Assembly: GCA_036498265.1 (NCBI GenBank)
Contig: DASYFT010000027.1
Coordinates: 1 to 59,834, forward strand
Source of the DNA: Palsa-744 sp036498265
GTDB taxonomy: Bacteria > Actinomycetota > Thermoleophilia > Solirubrobacterales > Solirubrobacteraceae
Length of the DNA: 59,834 nucleotides
Direction: 5' to 3'
Position 1 is the first letter of the stretch. Each line of letters begins with the position of its first letter. The translations under genes were made by a program, and so were the position numbers. This document shows, piece by piece, positions 17,356 to 25,128 of this stretch. The notes beneath the pieces were generated by a model that was given only the letters and a program-made list of their open reading frames with translations, did no database searches and had not been told where the DNA came from.

Positions 17356-18012
17356 CTAGCTTCGCCTCAGTCCCGCGGCGACGACCGCCAGGAAGGCGGC
17401 GTCCTCGCCGGTGGGGTTCTCGAAGTGGTGGGGAAGGTCGGCGTCGAAGGTGACGCAGTCGCCCTCCTGAAGCTCGTGGCGCTGACCGTCGCACACGAGC
17501 ACGAGCGAGCCGTGCTCCACGAGCGCGGTCTCGCGGCTGCCGGGCTCGTGCATCGGCGGGTCGTCCGGCGCGCCGGTCGCGCCGCCGGGCGCGAGCGAGT
17601 GGCGCGAGAGCTCGGCCCGCTGGCCGGGCTGCGGCGAGGTGAGCACCTCGTAGCCGTGGCCGCGCGTGCGGCTGCCACCGCGCTGGCGCCGATCGGCCCG
17701 CGTGATGGTCACCGAGCCGCCCTCGTCGAGCCGCAGCAGCTGGGAGAGCCGAAGCTCGAGCCCGGCGGCGATCCGCGTCGCCACCGTCAGCGTCGGGCTG
17801 GTCTCGCCGCGCTCCACCTGCGAGAGCATCGGGGCGCTCACGCCGCTCGCGGCCGCCAGGTCGCGCAGCGACATCCTCGACGCCTCGCGCAGCACTTTGA
17901 CACGGGCGCCGAGGATCGCCGGGTCGACCGGGTCAGAGCCGTTGCGCAACGGCCCTGCGGGCTGCCTCGCCTGGTTGCCCGCGCGCGCCTTCCTGCTGGT
18001 GGCCGCTGACAT
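17356..18012 (-). CDS. XRE-family regulator with C-terminal cupin domain
   Basis: 218 aa. A Xre-type helix-turn-helix (about 40-90: SLRDLAAASGVSAPMLSQVE) is followed by a small cupin barrel (about 140-215; MHEPGSRETALVEHGSLVLV). The MerR-like HTH/cupin architecture is common in small-molecule-responsive regulators such as PuuR and SutR. The ATG at 18012 has TAGCGT 8 nt upstream (18026-18021), fitting leaderless expression. It lies first in the leuC operon with no gap, so it is the obvious candidate to control it; the ligand is unknown. Confidence 0.88.
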   Translation of the reverse strand: MSAATSRKARAGNQARQPAGPLRNGSDPVDPAILGARVKVLREASRMSLRDLAAASGVSAPMLSQVERGETSPTLTVATRIAAGLELRLSQLLRLDEGGSVTITRADRRQRGGSRTRGHGYEVLTSPQPGQRAELSRHSLAPGGATGAPDDPPMHEPGSRETALVEHGSLVLVCDGQRHELQEGDCVTFDADLPHHFENPTGEDAAFLAVVAAGLRRS

Positions 18013-18032
18013 ACGCGCGTACGCTATCACAG

Positions 18033-18067
18033 ACGCCGGCCGAGCGTCGATGCAACTCGGCCGGCGT
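18033..18067 (-). terminator. hairpin between exported protein and leu operon
   Basis: A perfect 12-bp inverted repeat (arms 18033-18044 and 18056-18067, loop 11 nt) follows the stop of the exported protein gene at 18099. No T-run follows it, as is common in high-GC actinobacteria. It lies just upstream of the -10 of the XRE-cupin gene, so it could also be an operator. Confidence 0.5.
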
Positions 18068-18098
18068 TCTGGAATGTGGATGCGGCGATGCGGTTCGC

Positions 18099-19217
18099 TC
18101 AGCCTTGGTCTTCGGAGGCCGGGCTCGGAAGCCACAGCAGGCCCTTGCCCGCCGAGAGTCCGGTGATGAAGGGCGTCATCGCCCCGGAGCGCAGGTCGAC
18201 CCTCTCGACCTCGTTGTGCTGTTCGGCTTCCCCGACGGTGTCGAGTGACCCGAAGGGTTCGCCGCCCAGGAAAGGCCCGGTCACCGAGTAGATGGTTCCC
18301 GCACCCCGGTCGACGACGAGCAGCCTCCCGGTCTGCCCTGCAGACCAACGGACGTCGTCCACGCCGGCGGGCTGCGCTTCCTTGGTGAGCGCGAGCCGCG
18401 TGAGCTGTGGTTCGTCGCCCTGGATCCGCCGGGCGAACACGAGTTGTTTGTCGCCCTGTGCCGCGAGCACGAGCTGGCCTGCGAACCGGGGGCTCGAGAG
18501 CGGCACGTTGGCGTTGGAGTCGGGGTCGGTGAGCGCCAGTTTCACGGATTCGCCGGTGGCGGCGTCGGTTGCGATCGCGTTGTCGGCGTAGGTCGGAGCG
18601 AGCGACGCCGTGTGCGTGGCGTTGTCCAGGTGAACGTGGAACAGCGCCGTCGCGTTTTCGGGCGTCGGGTTCGACGCGCTGAGGTAGATCTGTCCGCCGT
18701 GGACGGTCACCGCGTCGGTGCCCCCACCCGTGAGCACGCCGCCGCTGGTCCCCGAGTCGGGCGCCGGCGAGTAGGTGTAGTGGCGCACCTGCTGGGCGGC
18801 TGGAGCCGACGGAGTGATCGTGTAGAGGCTCGAGTTGCCGTCCTCGTTGACGGTCGCGATCAACCTGCCGCGGGCCGGGTCTCCACCCAGGCCGTCGATC
18901 TTGCCGGTCAGGCTCCAGGTGCCCAGGACCTGTCCGGCCGGGTCATACTCGACGACCGTGCCGGCCGTCTGGCCGGTGCTGGAGTTGGGTTCACCCTTGG
19001 TGCCGACGCCGTTCTGCCAGCCGACGAAGACGTTCCCGCCGAGGCCGGCGATGTCGTCCGCCCCGGTGGTCGCCGGCACCGTTTCGGGAGCGGTGGCGAA
19101 GGCACTGACGGTGAATCCGGGAGCTGCTTCGGGCGCCGCGATGGCAGTGGGCGCCAGAACGAGCGCGGCCAGGACGCAGGCCGACGAGGCGTTGAGAAGC
19201 TTCGTTATCGGGATCAT
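18099..19217 (-). CDS. exported protein of unknown function, beta-propeller-like
   Basis: 372 aa with a signal peptide (ACVLAALVLAPTAIA, cleavage near residue 28). The rest is Gly/Asn/Thr-rich beta-strand sequence resembling NHL or six-bladed propellers, with no catalytic motif I can name. ATG 19217 is preferred over GTG 19226 because TAGCGT lies exactly 7 nt upstream (leaderless pattern). Glu codons are mostly GAA, as in other exported genes of the window. Confidence 0.75.
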   Translation of the reverse strand: MIPITKLLNASSACVLAALVLAPTAIAAPEAAPGFTVSAFATAPETVPATTGADDIAGLGGNVFVGWQNGVGTKGEPNSSTGQTAGTVVEYDPAGQVLGTWSLTGKIDGLGGDPARGRLIATVNEDGNSSLYTITPSAPAAQQVRHYTYSPAPDSGTSGGVLTGGGTDAVTVHGGQIYLSASNPTPENATALFHVHLDNATHTASLAPTYADNAIATDAATGESVKLALTDPDSNANVPLSSPRFAGQLVLAAQGDKQLVFARRIQGDEPQLTRLALTKEAQPAGVDDVRWSAGQTGRLLVVDRGAGTIYSVTGPFLGGEPFGSLDTVGEAEQHNEVERVDLRSGAMTPFITGLSAGKGLLWLPSPASEDQG

Positions 19218-19319
19218 GCCCCGCACGCTAGGCGGCGGGTCGCGAGCGAAGTGAACGTCCGGTTACGGTCACAGGACGGACACGCCACTCGCGCCGAATG
19301 GCACAAGCCGGGAGGAGGA

Positions 19320-20900
19320 TCAGCCGGCCGAGGTCTCCGGCAGCCCCACGCTGTCACCGGCTCGCGAGCGAGCCACGGCGACCGACAGGGCGCGGACGTA
19401 GGCGCGCGCGGCGGCGTCGATGATGTCCGTCGAGACACCCTGTCCGGCGCCGGTCACGCCGCCGAGCTCGAGCACGACCGAGACCTCGCCGAGCGCATCC
19501 TGGCCCTCCGTGACCGCGCCGATGGTGAACTCGCTCAGGATCGGCGAGATGCCGGTGGCGCTGTTTATCGCCTGGAAGACCGCGTCGATCGGGCCGTCGC
19601 CGGTGAACGTGCCGCTCCCCGTCTCCCCGTCCGGAAGCTTCACCGACACGCGCGCGTGCGGGGGGCGCTGCGATGAGGCCTCCACGTCGAAGGACTCGAG
19701 CGTGTAGCCGGGGATCTCCTCCCGCAGCTCGTCGGTGACCAGCGCCTCGAGGTCCATGGCGGTGACCGACTTCTTGCGGTCCGCGATCTCCTTGAAGCGC
19801 TTGAACGCCGTGTTCAGCGCCTGGCCGTCCAGCTCGAAGCCCATCTCCTCGAGCGCGTTGCGAAGCGCGTGGCGTCCTGAGTGCTTGCCCAGCACGATCG
19901 AGTTGCTGCTCAAGCCCACGGTGGTCGCGTCCATGATCTCGTAGGTCTCACGCTCCTTGAGCACGCCGTCCTGATGGATGCCGGCCTCGTGCGCGAAGGC
20001 GTTGCGCCCCACGATCGCCTTGTTGGGCTGGACCTGGTAGCCGGTCAGGCGCGAGACCAGCCGGCTCGTCCTGGCGATCTCGGTGGTGTCGATCCCGGTC
20101 CACAGCCCCAGGCTGGGCTCACGCGTGCGCAGCAGCATCGCGATCTCCTCCAGCGAGGCGTTGCCGGCCCGCTCGCCGATCCCGTTGATCGCGCACTCCA
20201 CCTGCCGGCAGCCCGCTTCCACGCCCGCCAGCGAGTTGGCGACGGCCAGGCCCAGGTCGTCGTGGCAGTGCACCGAGACCACCACGTCGCGCAGCCCCGG
20301 CACCAGCCGGTAGAGGTGCTCGAACATCTCGCCGTACTCCCGCGGCATCGTGTAGCCGACCGTGTCCGGCACGTTGATCGTCGTGGCCCCCTCCTCGAGC
20401 GCGATCGAGATCACCTCGGCCATGTACTCCACGTCCGAGCGGGAGCCGTCCTCCGGTGAGAACTCGACATCGTCCGTGTACTCGCGCGCCTGCGCCACCG
20501 CCGCGCGGACCTGCCCCTTGACGTCGTCGCGGGTCGTCTGGAGCTTTCGCTCGATGTGGATGTCGCTGGTGGCGATGAATGTGTGGATCCGCGGGCGCTC
20601 GGAGTCGCGCACCGCGTTCCAGGCGGCGTCGATGTCCTGCTTGCTGGTTCTCGCCAGCCCGCAGATCACGGGGCCCTCCACCTCCCGCGCGATCGACTGA
20701 ACCGACTCGAAGTCGCCGGGAGAGGTGATCGGGAACCCGGCCTCGATCACGTCCACCCCGAGGCGGGCCAGCTGGTGTGCGATCTCGAGCTTTTCCTGAC
20801 GGTTCAGCGAGATGCCCGGCGACTGCTCGCCGTCGCGAAGCGTCGTATCGAAGATCCGGACCCGGCCACCGGCGCTGCGCTCACCCGTTGTAGTGCTCAT
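19320..20900 (-). CDS. leuA: 2-isopropylmalate synthase
   Basis: First committed leucine step: acetyl-CoA plus 2-ketoisovalerate. 526 aa with TLRDGEQSPGISLN, VSVHCHDDLGLAVAN (metal-binding HxH), GIGERAGNASLEE and a full C-terminal LeuA dimer domain for leucine feedback. The ATG at 20900 has AAGGAG upstream and sits behind a ~145-nt leader containing a leucine-rich peptide. It is separate from the leuCDB operon and probably regulated by attenuation. Confidence 0.97.
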   Translation of the reverse strand: MSTTTGERSAGGRVRIFDTTLRDGEQSPGISLNRQEKLEIAHQLARLGVDVIEAGFPITSPGDFESVQSIAREVEGPVICGLARTSKQDIDAAWNAVRDSERPRIHTFIATSDIHIERKLQTTRDDVKGQVRAAVAQAREYTDDVEFSPEDGSRSDVEYMAEVISIALEEGATTINVPDTVGYTMPREYGEMFEHLYRLVPGLRDVVVSVHCHDDLGLAVANSLAGVEAGCRQVECAINGIGERAGNASLEEIAMLLRTREPSLGLWTGIDTTEIARTSRLVSRLTGYQVQPNKAIVGRNAFAHEAGIHQDGVLKERETYEIMDATTVGLSSNSIVLGKHSGRHALRNALEEMGFELDGQALNTAFKRFKEIADRKKSVTAMDLEALVTDELREEIPGYTLESFDVEASSQRPPHARVSVKLPDGETGSGTFTGDGPIDAVFQAINSATGISPILSEFTIGAVTEGQDALGEVSVVLELGGVTGAGQGVSTDIIDAAARAYVRALSVAVARSRAGDSVGLPETSAG

Positions 20901-20951
20901 GTCGTTCGTGCTCCTTCTCTATCTCGCTTTCCGTTCCTCTCCGTTGGCTAT

Positions 20952-20992
20952 GCGGCTTCGCGGCCGCCACGCGTTATTCCCCCCGAGGGGGG
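20952..20992 (-). promoter_or_regulatory. leuA leader hairpins (attenuator region)
   Basis: Two hairpins lie between the leader peptide and leuA. One is C6-TC-G6 (20992-20979), embedded in the last sense codons of the leader peptide. The other is GCGGC/GCCGC (20967-20952). Ribosome stalling on the Leu codons would sit against the first hairpin. No T-run is seen, so control may act on leuA translation rather than by termination. Inference. Confidence 0.5.
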
Positions 20993-21030
20993 AGCAGGAG
21001 AAGCTGCAGAAGCGAGGTCTGGAACGACAT
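20974..21030 (-). CDS. leuL: leucine-rich leader peptide of leuA
   Basis: An 18-codon frame reads MSFQTSLLQLLLLPPRGE and stops with TAA. Six of seven consecutive codons (21012-20992) are Leu. It ends 73 nt before the leuA ATG, on the same strand and behind its own -10 box. Composition, length and place match amino-acid attenuator peptides; too short for standard gene calling. Confidence 0.72.
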   Translation of the reverse strand: MSFQTSLLQLLLLPPRGE

Positions 21031-21039
21031 TCCCGATGG

Positions 21040-21045
21040 AGGCTA
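21040..21045 (-). promoter_or_regulatory. -10 box of the leuL-leuA transcript
   Basis: TAGCCT on the minus strand, 9 nt before the leader-peptide ATG, so transcription would begin within a few bases of the peptide start. The same TAGCCT hexamer is used before ilvC, menE and menB. No good -35 is visible. Confidence 0.5.
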
Positions 21046-21077
21046 GCACCGGGCCCCGGCGCGCGCTACACGCGAGC

Positions 21078-22088
21078 CTAGGGGACCAGCACCACCTTGC
21101 CGACGTTGCGGCGCTCGCTGATCATGCTCTGCGCGGCGCCGGCGTCCTCCAGCGCGAAGTCGCCTGCGATGACCGGGTCGATGGTGCCGTCGTCGAGCAT
21201 CTCGGCGAGCGGGCCGATCCAGGGCTGCAGCGAGCCGCGGTCCTTCCACAGCGTGAGCATGTTCAACCCGATCACCGCCTTGGATTCGGAGATCTGCTTG
21301 AGCATCTTGAAGCGCGGCATCCGCGCCACCGCGCCGAGGGCCGTGACGAGGTTGCGCCGCTGGCCCGAGGCGACGGCCGAGGCGCCGAACGCGACCAGCC
21401 GCCCGCCGGGGCGGAGCATCTGGTAGCTGGTGCGGAAGCTCCTGCCGCCGATCGCGTCGAGGATCACGTCGAAGCTGCCGGCGTCGCGCTCCCAGCCGGT
21501 CCTGTTGTAGTCGTAGGGCTGCTGCACGCCAAGCTCGCGGATGCGCTCGTGCTTGCCCGCGGACGCGGTGCCGCACACCTCGGCGCCCGCGCGCCGGGCG
21601 ATCTGGGTGGCCGCGATGCCGACGCCTCCCCCCGCCGAGTGGACCAGGACCCGCTCGCCCGGCTGCACGTTGCCGTAGGCGACCAGTGCGGCCCAGGCGG
21701 TGGCGTAGTTGACGGGGATGGCGGCGCCCTGCTCGAAGGTCAGGCGGTCGGGGAGCGGCACGACGTCGGCCGCGGGGACCACCACCTGAGATGCGTAGCC
21801 ACCGAATTTCGTCCCCGCCACGACGCGCCGACCGTGCGCGAGCGCCGGATGTGAGCCGGCGACGCCCTCGCCCAGCTCGAGCACGGTCCCGGCCACCTCG
21901 TAGCCGACGACGCACGGCGTCTTGGGCGCGTCCGGATACAAGCCCATCCGGGCGAGCACGTCGGCGAAGTTGACTCCCGCGGCCGCCACCGCGATCCGCA
22001 CCTCCCCCTCCTCGAGCGGCGGGTCCGGGCGCTCCTCGACCTTCAACACCGCCGGCCCCCCGTGCTTCGTCATCACCGCGGCGCGCAT
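21078..22088 (-). CDS. MDR-family quinone oxidoreductase-like protein
   Basis: Zinc-independent medium-chain dehydrogenase/reductase, 336 aa, close to the VAT-1/quinone oxidoreductase branch. NADPH site VHSAGGGVGIAATQIARRAG; N-terminal GroES-like domain. Residues for the catalytic zinc are absent. The ATG at 22088 has TAGGCT 10 nt upstream, so it has its own promoter although serA ends only 21 bp away. Substrate unknown. Confidence 0.88.
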   Translation of the reverse strand: MRAAVMTKHGGPAVLKVEERPDPPLEEGEVRIAVAAAGVNFADVLARMGLYPDAPKTPCVVGYEVAGTVLELGEGVAGSHPALAHGRRVVAGTKFGGYASQVVVPAADVVPLPDRLTFEQGAAIPVNYATAWAALVAYGNVQPGERVLVHSAGGGVGIAATQIARRAGAEVCGTASAGKHERIRELGVQQPYDYNRTGWERDAGSFDVILDAIGGRSFRTSYQMLRPGGRLVAFGASAVASGQRRNLVTALGAVARMPRFKMLKQISESKAVIGLNMLTLWKDRGSLQPWIGPLAEMLDDGTIDPVIAGDFALEDAGAAQSMISERRNVGKVVLVP

Positions 22089-22109
22089 CGCGCCGGTGAG
22101 CCTAGTCGA

Positions 22110-23765
22110 TCAGCCGAGGTCCACCGACCAGCCGTTGACGAACCCGTCCGAGGCGACGATCTCGGCGACGACCTCGTCCGGGACCGGAGCGTCGGTCGTC
22201 ACCACCATCGCCGCGAGCCGCACGTCGTCGCCGGCGCCGTCCGGGGTGTGGCCGACGGCCGCCGAGGAGATGTTGATGCCGTGCGCCCCGAAGATGGTGC
22301 CCACGCGCCCGATCATCCCCGGCAGGTCCTCGTACCGGAAGACGGTGACGTACTGGGCCAGCTCGATCGTCAGGCGCCGCCCCTGCACCTCCACGAGGTG
22401 CGGCACGCGGTTCGGCCCGATCCCGGTGCCGGCGACCGCGACGCGCTCGTCCCCGGCGACGACGGTCACGCGGATCAGCTCGTTGAAGTCCTGGGCCTCG
22501 GAGATCGCCTTCTCCTCGAAGATGATCCCCCGCTGGTGCGCCATCGTGGGCGCGTTGACGAGGTTGACCTGCTCCTCGGTGCGCCCCTGGAGCGCGCCCA
22601 CGATCACCGCGAGGCCGAGCAGCCTCGTGTCGAAGTCGGCGATCCTGCCCAGGAATGCGGCCTCGATGCGCTCGACCGAGCTGCCCTCCGCGAGGTCCAT
22701 GGCGAGGCGGCCGAGGTTGGTCGCGAGCGGCAGGAACGGCCCGAGCATCTCCATGTCCTCGGGGCCGATCGCGGGGATGTTGACGGCGGTGGACACCACC
22801 CCGCCGGTGAGCGCGGCGACGACCTGCTCGGCGCTCTGGTAGCCGGCGCGGTCGGTGGCCTCGGCGGTGGACGCGCCCAGGTGGGGCGTGACCACGACGC
22901 TCGGGTAGCTGAACAGCGGGTGTTCTGTCATCGGCTCGCTGCCGAACACGTCCAGTGCGGCGCCGGCCACCTTGCCGGCGTCCAGCGCCTGCTGCAGCGC
23001 CTCCTCGTCGATCAGGCCGCCGCGCGCCACGTTCAGCACGCGCACGCCGTCGCGCATCCTGGCGAACTGCTCGGTGCCGATGAAGCCTTCGGTCTCGGGG
23101 GTCTTGGGCAGGTGGACGGTGATGAAATCCGCCTGCGCGTAGACGTCGTCGGGGCTATCGGCCTTCTCGACCCGCAGCTCGCGGTAGCGCTCGGCGCTCA
23201 CGAACGGGTCGAAGGCGAGCACCCGCATGCCGAAGCCGCGCGCGCGTTGCGCGACGAGCTGGCCGATGCGCCCGAACCCGAGGATCCCGAGTGTCTTCTC
23301 GTAGAGCTCCACGCCGGAGAACTTGGAGCGCTCCCACTTGCCCGCTGTCAGGGAGGTGTAGGCCTGCGGGACGTTGCGCGCGAGCGCCAGCAGCAGCGCC
23401 ATCGTGTGCTCGGCGGCGGTGACCACGTTGGACTCCGGCGCGTTGGCCACGACGATCCCGCGCTTGGTGGCCGCGGGCACGTCGACGTTGTCGACGCCCA
23501 CGCCGGCCCTCCCGATGACGCGCAGGCGTCCGGCCCGCGCGATCAGCTCGGGGGTCAGCTTGGTGGCCGAGCGGATCACGATGCCCTCGTAGTCGCCTAT
23601 GCGCTCGGCCAGCTGCTCCTCGCTCCAGTCGATCCCGACGTCGACGTCGAAGTGCTCGCGCAGCAGCGCCACGCCGGAGTCGCCGATCTTCTCCTTGACG
23701 AGAACCCGCGGGCGCTGGTCCCCGTCCCGCCCGACGGTCGCCGTGTCGGTCGCCGCCGCGCTCAT
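22110..23765 (-). CDS. serA: D-3-phosphoglycerate dehydrogenase
   Basis: First step of serine synthesis. 551 aa, the long type: NAD-binding GILGFGRIGQLVAQRA, catalytic loop LNVARGGLIDEEAL, an intervening domain, and a C-terminal ACT domain (FRYEDLPGMIGRVGTIFGAH) for serine feedback. The ATG at 23765 overlaps the serC stop (ATGA). Transcribed after serC. Confidence 0.96.
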   Translation of the reverse strand: MSAAATDTATVGRDGDQRPRVLVKEKIGDSGVALLREHFDVDVGIDWSEEQLAERIGDYEGIVIRSATKLTPELIARAGRLRVIGRAGVGVDNVDVPAATKRGIVVANAPESNVVTAAEHTMALLLALARNVPQAYTSLTAGKWERSKFSGVELYEKTLGILGFGRIGQLVAQRARGFGMRVLAFDPFVSAERYRELRVEKADSPDDVYAQADFITVHLPKTPETEGFIGTEQFARMRDGVRVLNVARGGLIDEEALQQALDAGKVAGAALDVFGSEPMTEHPLFSYPSVVVTPHLGASTAEATDRAGYQSAEQVVAALTGGVVSTAVNIPAIGPEDMEMLGPFLPLATNLGRLAMDLAEGSSVERIEAAFLGRIADFDTRLLGLAVIVGALQGRTEEQVNLVNAPTMAHQRGIIFEEKAISEAQDFNELIRVTVVAGDERVAVAGTGIGPNRVPHLVEVQGRRLTIELAQYVTVFRYEDLPGMIGRVGTIFGAHGINISSAAVGHTPDGAGDDVRLAAMVVTTDAPVPDEVVAEIVASDGFVNGWSVDLG

Positions 23766-24925
23766 CGGGCGCTCCTCTCGAGCACCCAGTCGATGCAGGC
23801 GGTCAGCGCCTCGACGTCGGCCGTGTCGACCGCTGGGAACATCCCGATCCGGAGCTGGTTGCGACCGAGCTTGCGATAGGGCTCCACGTCCACGATCCCG
23901 TTCGCCCGCAGCGTCGCCGCGAGCTCCGCCGCGTCGATCGGGTCGGCGAAGTCGATCGTTCCCACGACGAGCGAGCGCTTGGCCGGATCGGCGACGAACG
24001 GGGTGGCGTATGCATGCGCCTCGGCCCAGCCGTAGAGGTGGCCCGAGGAGGCGCGGGTGCGCTCGACGCACCACTCGAGGCCGCCGCCCTCGAGCATCCA
24101 GCGGATCTGCTCGGCCAGCAGGAACAGCGTTGCAACCGCGGGCGTGTTGTAGGTCTGGTCCTTGGCCGAGTTCTCGAGCGCCGTGTTCAGGCTGAGGAAC
24201 TCCGGTATCCATCGCTCGGAGGCATGCAGCGCGGTGATGCGCTCCTGCGCGGCCGGGCTCAGCACGGCGACCCACAGGCCGCCGTCGGAGGCGAAGCCCT
24301 TCTGCGGCGCGAAGTAGTAGGCGTCGGCCTGGGACACGTCGACGGGCAGGCCGCCGGCGCCCGAGGTCGCGTCGATCGCCACCAGCGCCTCGCCGGCTCC
24401 ATCGGGACGAACGACGGGAAGCATGACGCCGGTCGAGGTCTCGTTGTGCGCCCAGGCGATCACGTCCGCCTGCGCCTCCGCCGCCGCGCGTCCGGCAGCG
24501 GCGGGATCCGGCGCGTCGCCGGGGTCGGCGCCGATCGTCACCGGATCGTCGAGGAACGGCGCGCCGGCCGTCACGGTGGCGAACTTCTGCGAGAACTCGC
24601 CGTAGGCGAGATGCAGCGACCTGCGCTCCACGAGGCCGAACGCGGCGGCGTCCCAGAAGGCCGTCGCGCCGCCGTTGCCGAGCGCCACCTCGTAGCCGTC
24701 GGGAAGCCGGAAGAGCTCTCGCAGGCCCGCGCGGATCTCAGCGACCAGCGACCTGACCGGCCGCTGGCGGTGGGATGTGCCCATCACCGCCATGCCCTCG
24801 GACGCCAGCCGCTCCAGAGCGCGGGCGGGCACCTTCGAAGGGCCGCAGCCGAACCGGCCGTCGGCGGGCTTCAGCTCGTCGGGGATGACGAGACGGGTCT
24901 CTGCTGTCACTGGGCTCGGCGTCAT
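23762..24925 (-). CDS. serC: phosphoserine aminotransferase
   Basis: 387 aa, mycobacterial-type SerC. PLP lysine in FAPQKGFASDGGLW, substrate motifs FGCGPSKV and GNGGATAFWDAAAFG, HNETSTGV in the middle. The ATG at 24925 is selected because GAGGAG precedes it by 7 nt and homology starts there; a longer in-frame start at 25027 lacks support. Its leader is about 115 nt, from a TACACT -10 box at 25059-25054. Confidence 0.95.
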   Translation of the reverse strand: MTPSPVTAETRLVIPDELKPADGRFGCGPSKVPARALERLASEGMAVMGTSHRQRPVRSLVAEIRAGLRELFRLPDGYEVALGNGGATAFWDAAAFGLVERRSLHLAYGEFSQKFATVTAGAPFLDDPVTIGADPGDAPDPAAAGRAAAEAQADVIAWAHNETSTGVMLPVVRPDGAGEALVAIDATSGAGGLPVDVSQADAYYFAPQKGFASDGGLWVAVLSPAAQERITALHASERWIPEFLSLNTALENSAKDQTYNTPAVATLFLLAEQIRWMLEGGGLEWCVERTRASSGHLYGWAEAHAYATPFVADPAKRSLVVGTIDFADPIDAAELAATLRANGIVDVEPYRKLGRNQLRIGMFPAVDTADVEALTACIDWVLERSAR

Positions 24926-25053
24926 TTGGGGCTCCTCGCTCGGTCGGACCTCGCGGCGATGTCGATCTGTGAGGGTGCCCAGGCGCGCGGCGGCTCTGAC
25001 TCGTCGCTCCCCGGTGGTGAGCTCCACCCGAGCGCCAGTCGCGACGAGGTGCG

Positions 25054-25059
25054 AGTGTA
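25054..25059 (-). promoter_or_regulatory. -10 box of serC-serA
   Basis: TACACT on the minus strand, giving a ~115-nt leader to serC. The same hexamer serves argH and ilvB. It abuts an inverted repeat that could terminate selB. Activity inferred. Confidence 0.45.
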
Positions 25060-25125
25060 GCGAACCGCCAGGCCACGCTCGGCCATGGCTCTCCCGTGGC
25101 GTTGCCCATGGCTTACCGGTTCGCT
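25059..25125 (-). terminator. long imperfect hairpin after selB
   Basis: Arms AGCGAACCG (25059-25067) and CGGTTCGCT (25117-25125) pair perfectly, with a further GCC/GGC-rich inner stem. It begins 4 bp after the selB stop, so it fits a terminator, but its distal arm touches the serC -10 box, so control of serC is also possible. Confidence 0.45.
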
Positions 25126-25128
25126 CGG

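Noticed and set aside
24926..25053. Serine-responsive leader peptide or riboswitch before serC
   Set aside because: The leader has no Ser-rich frame and no recognisable riboswitch core.
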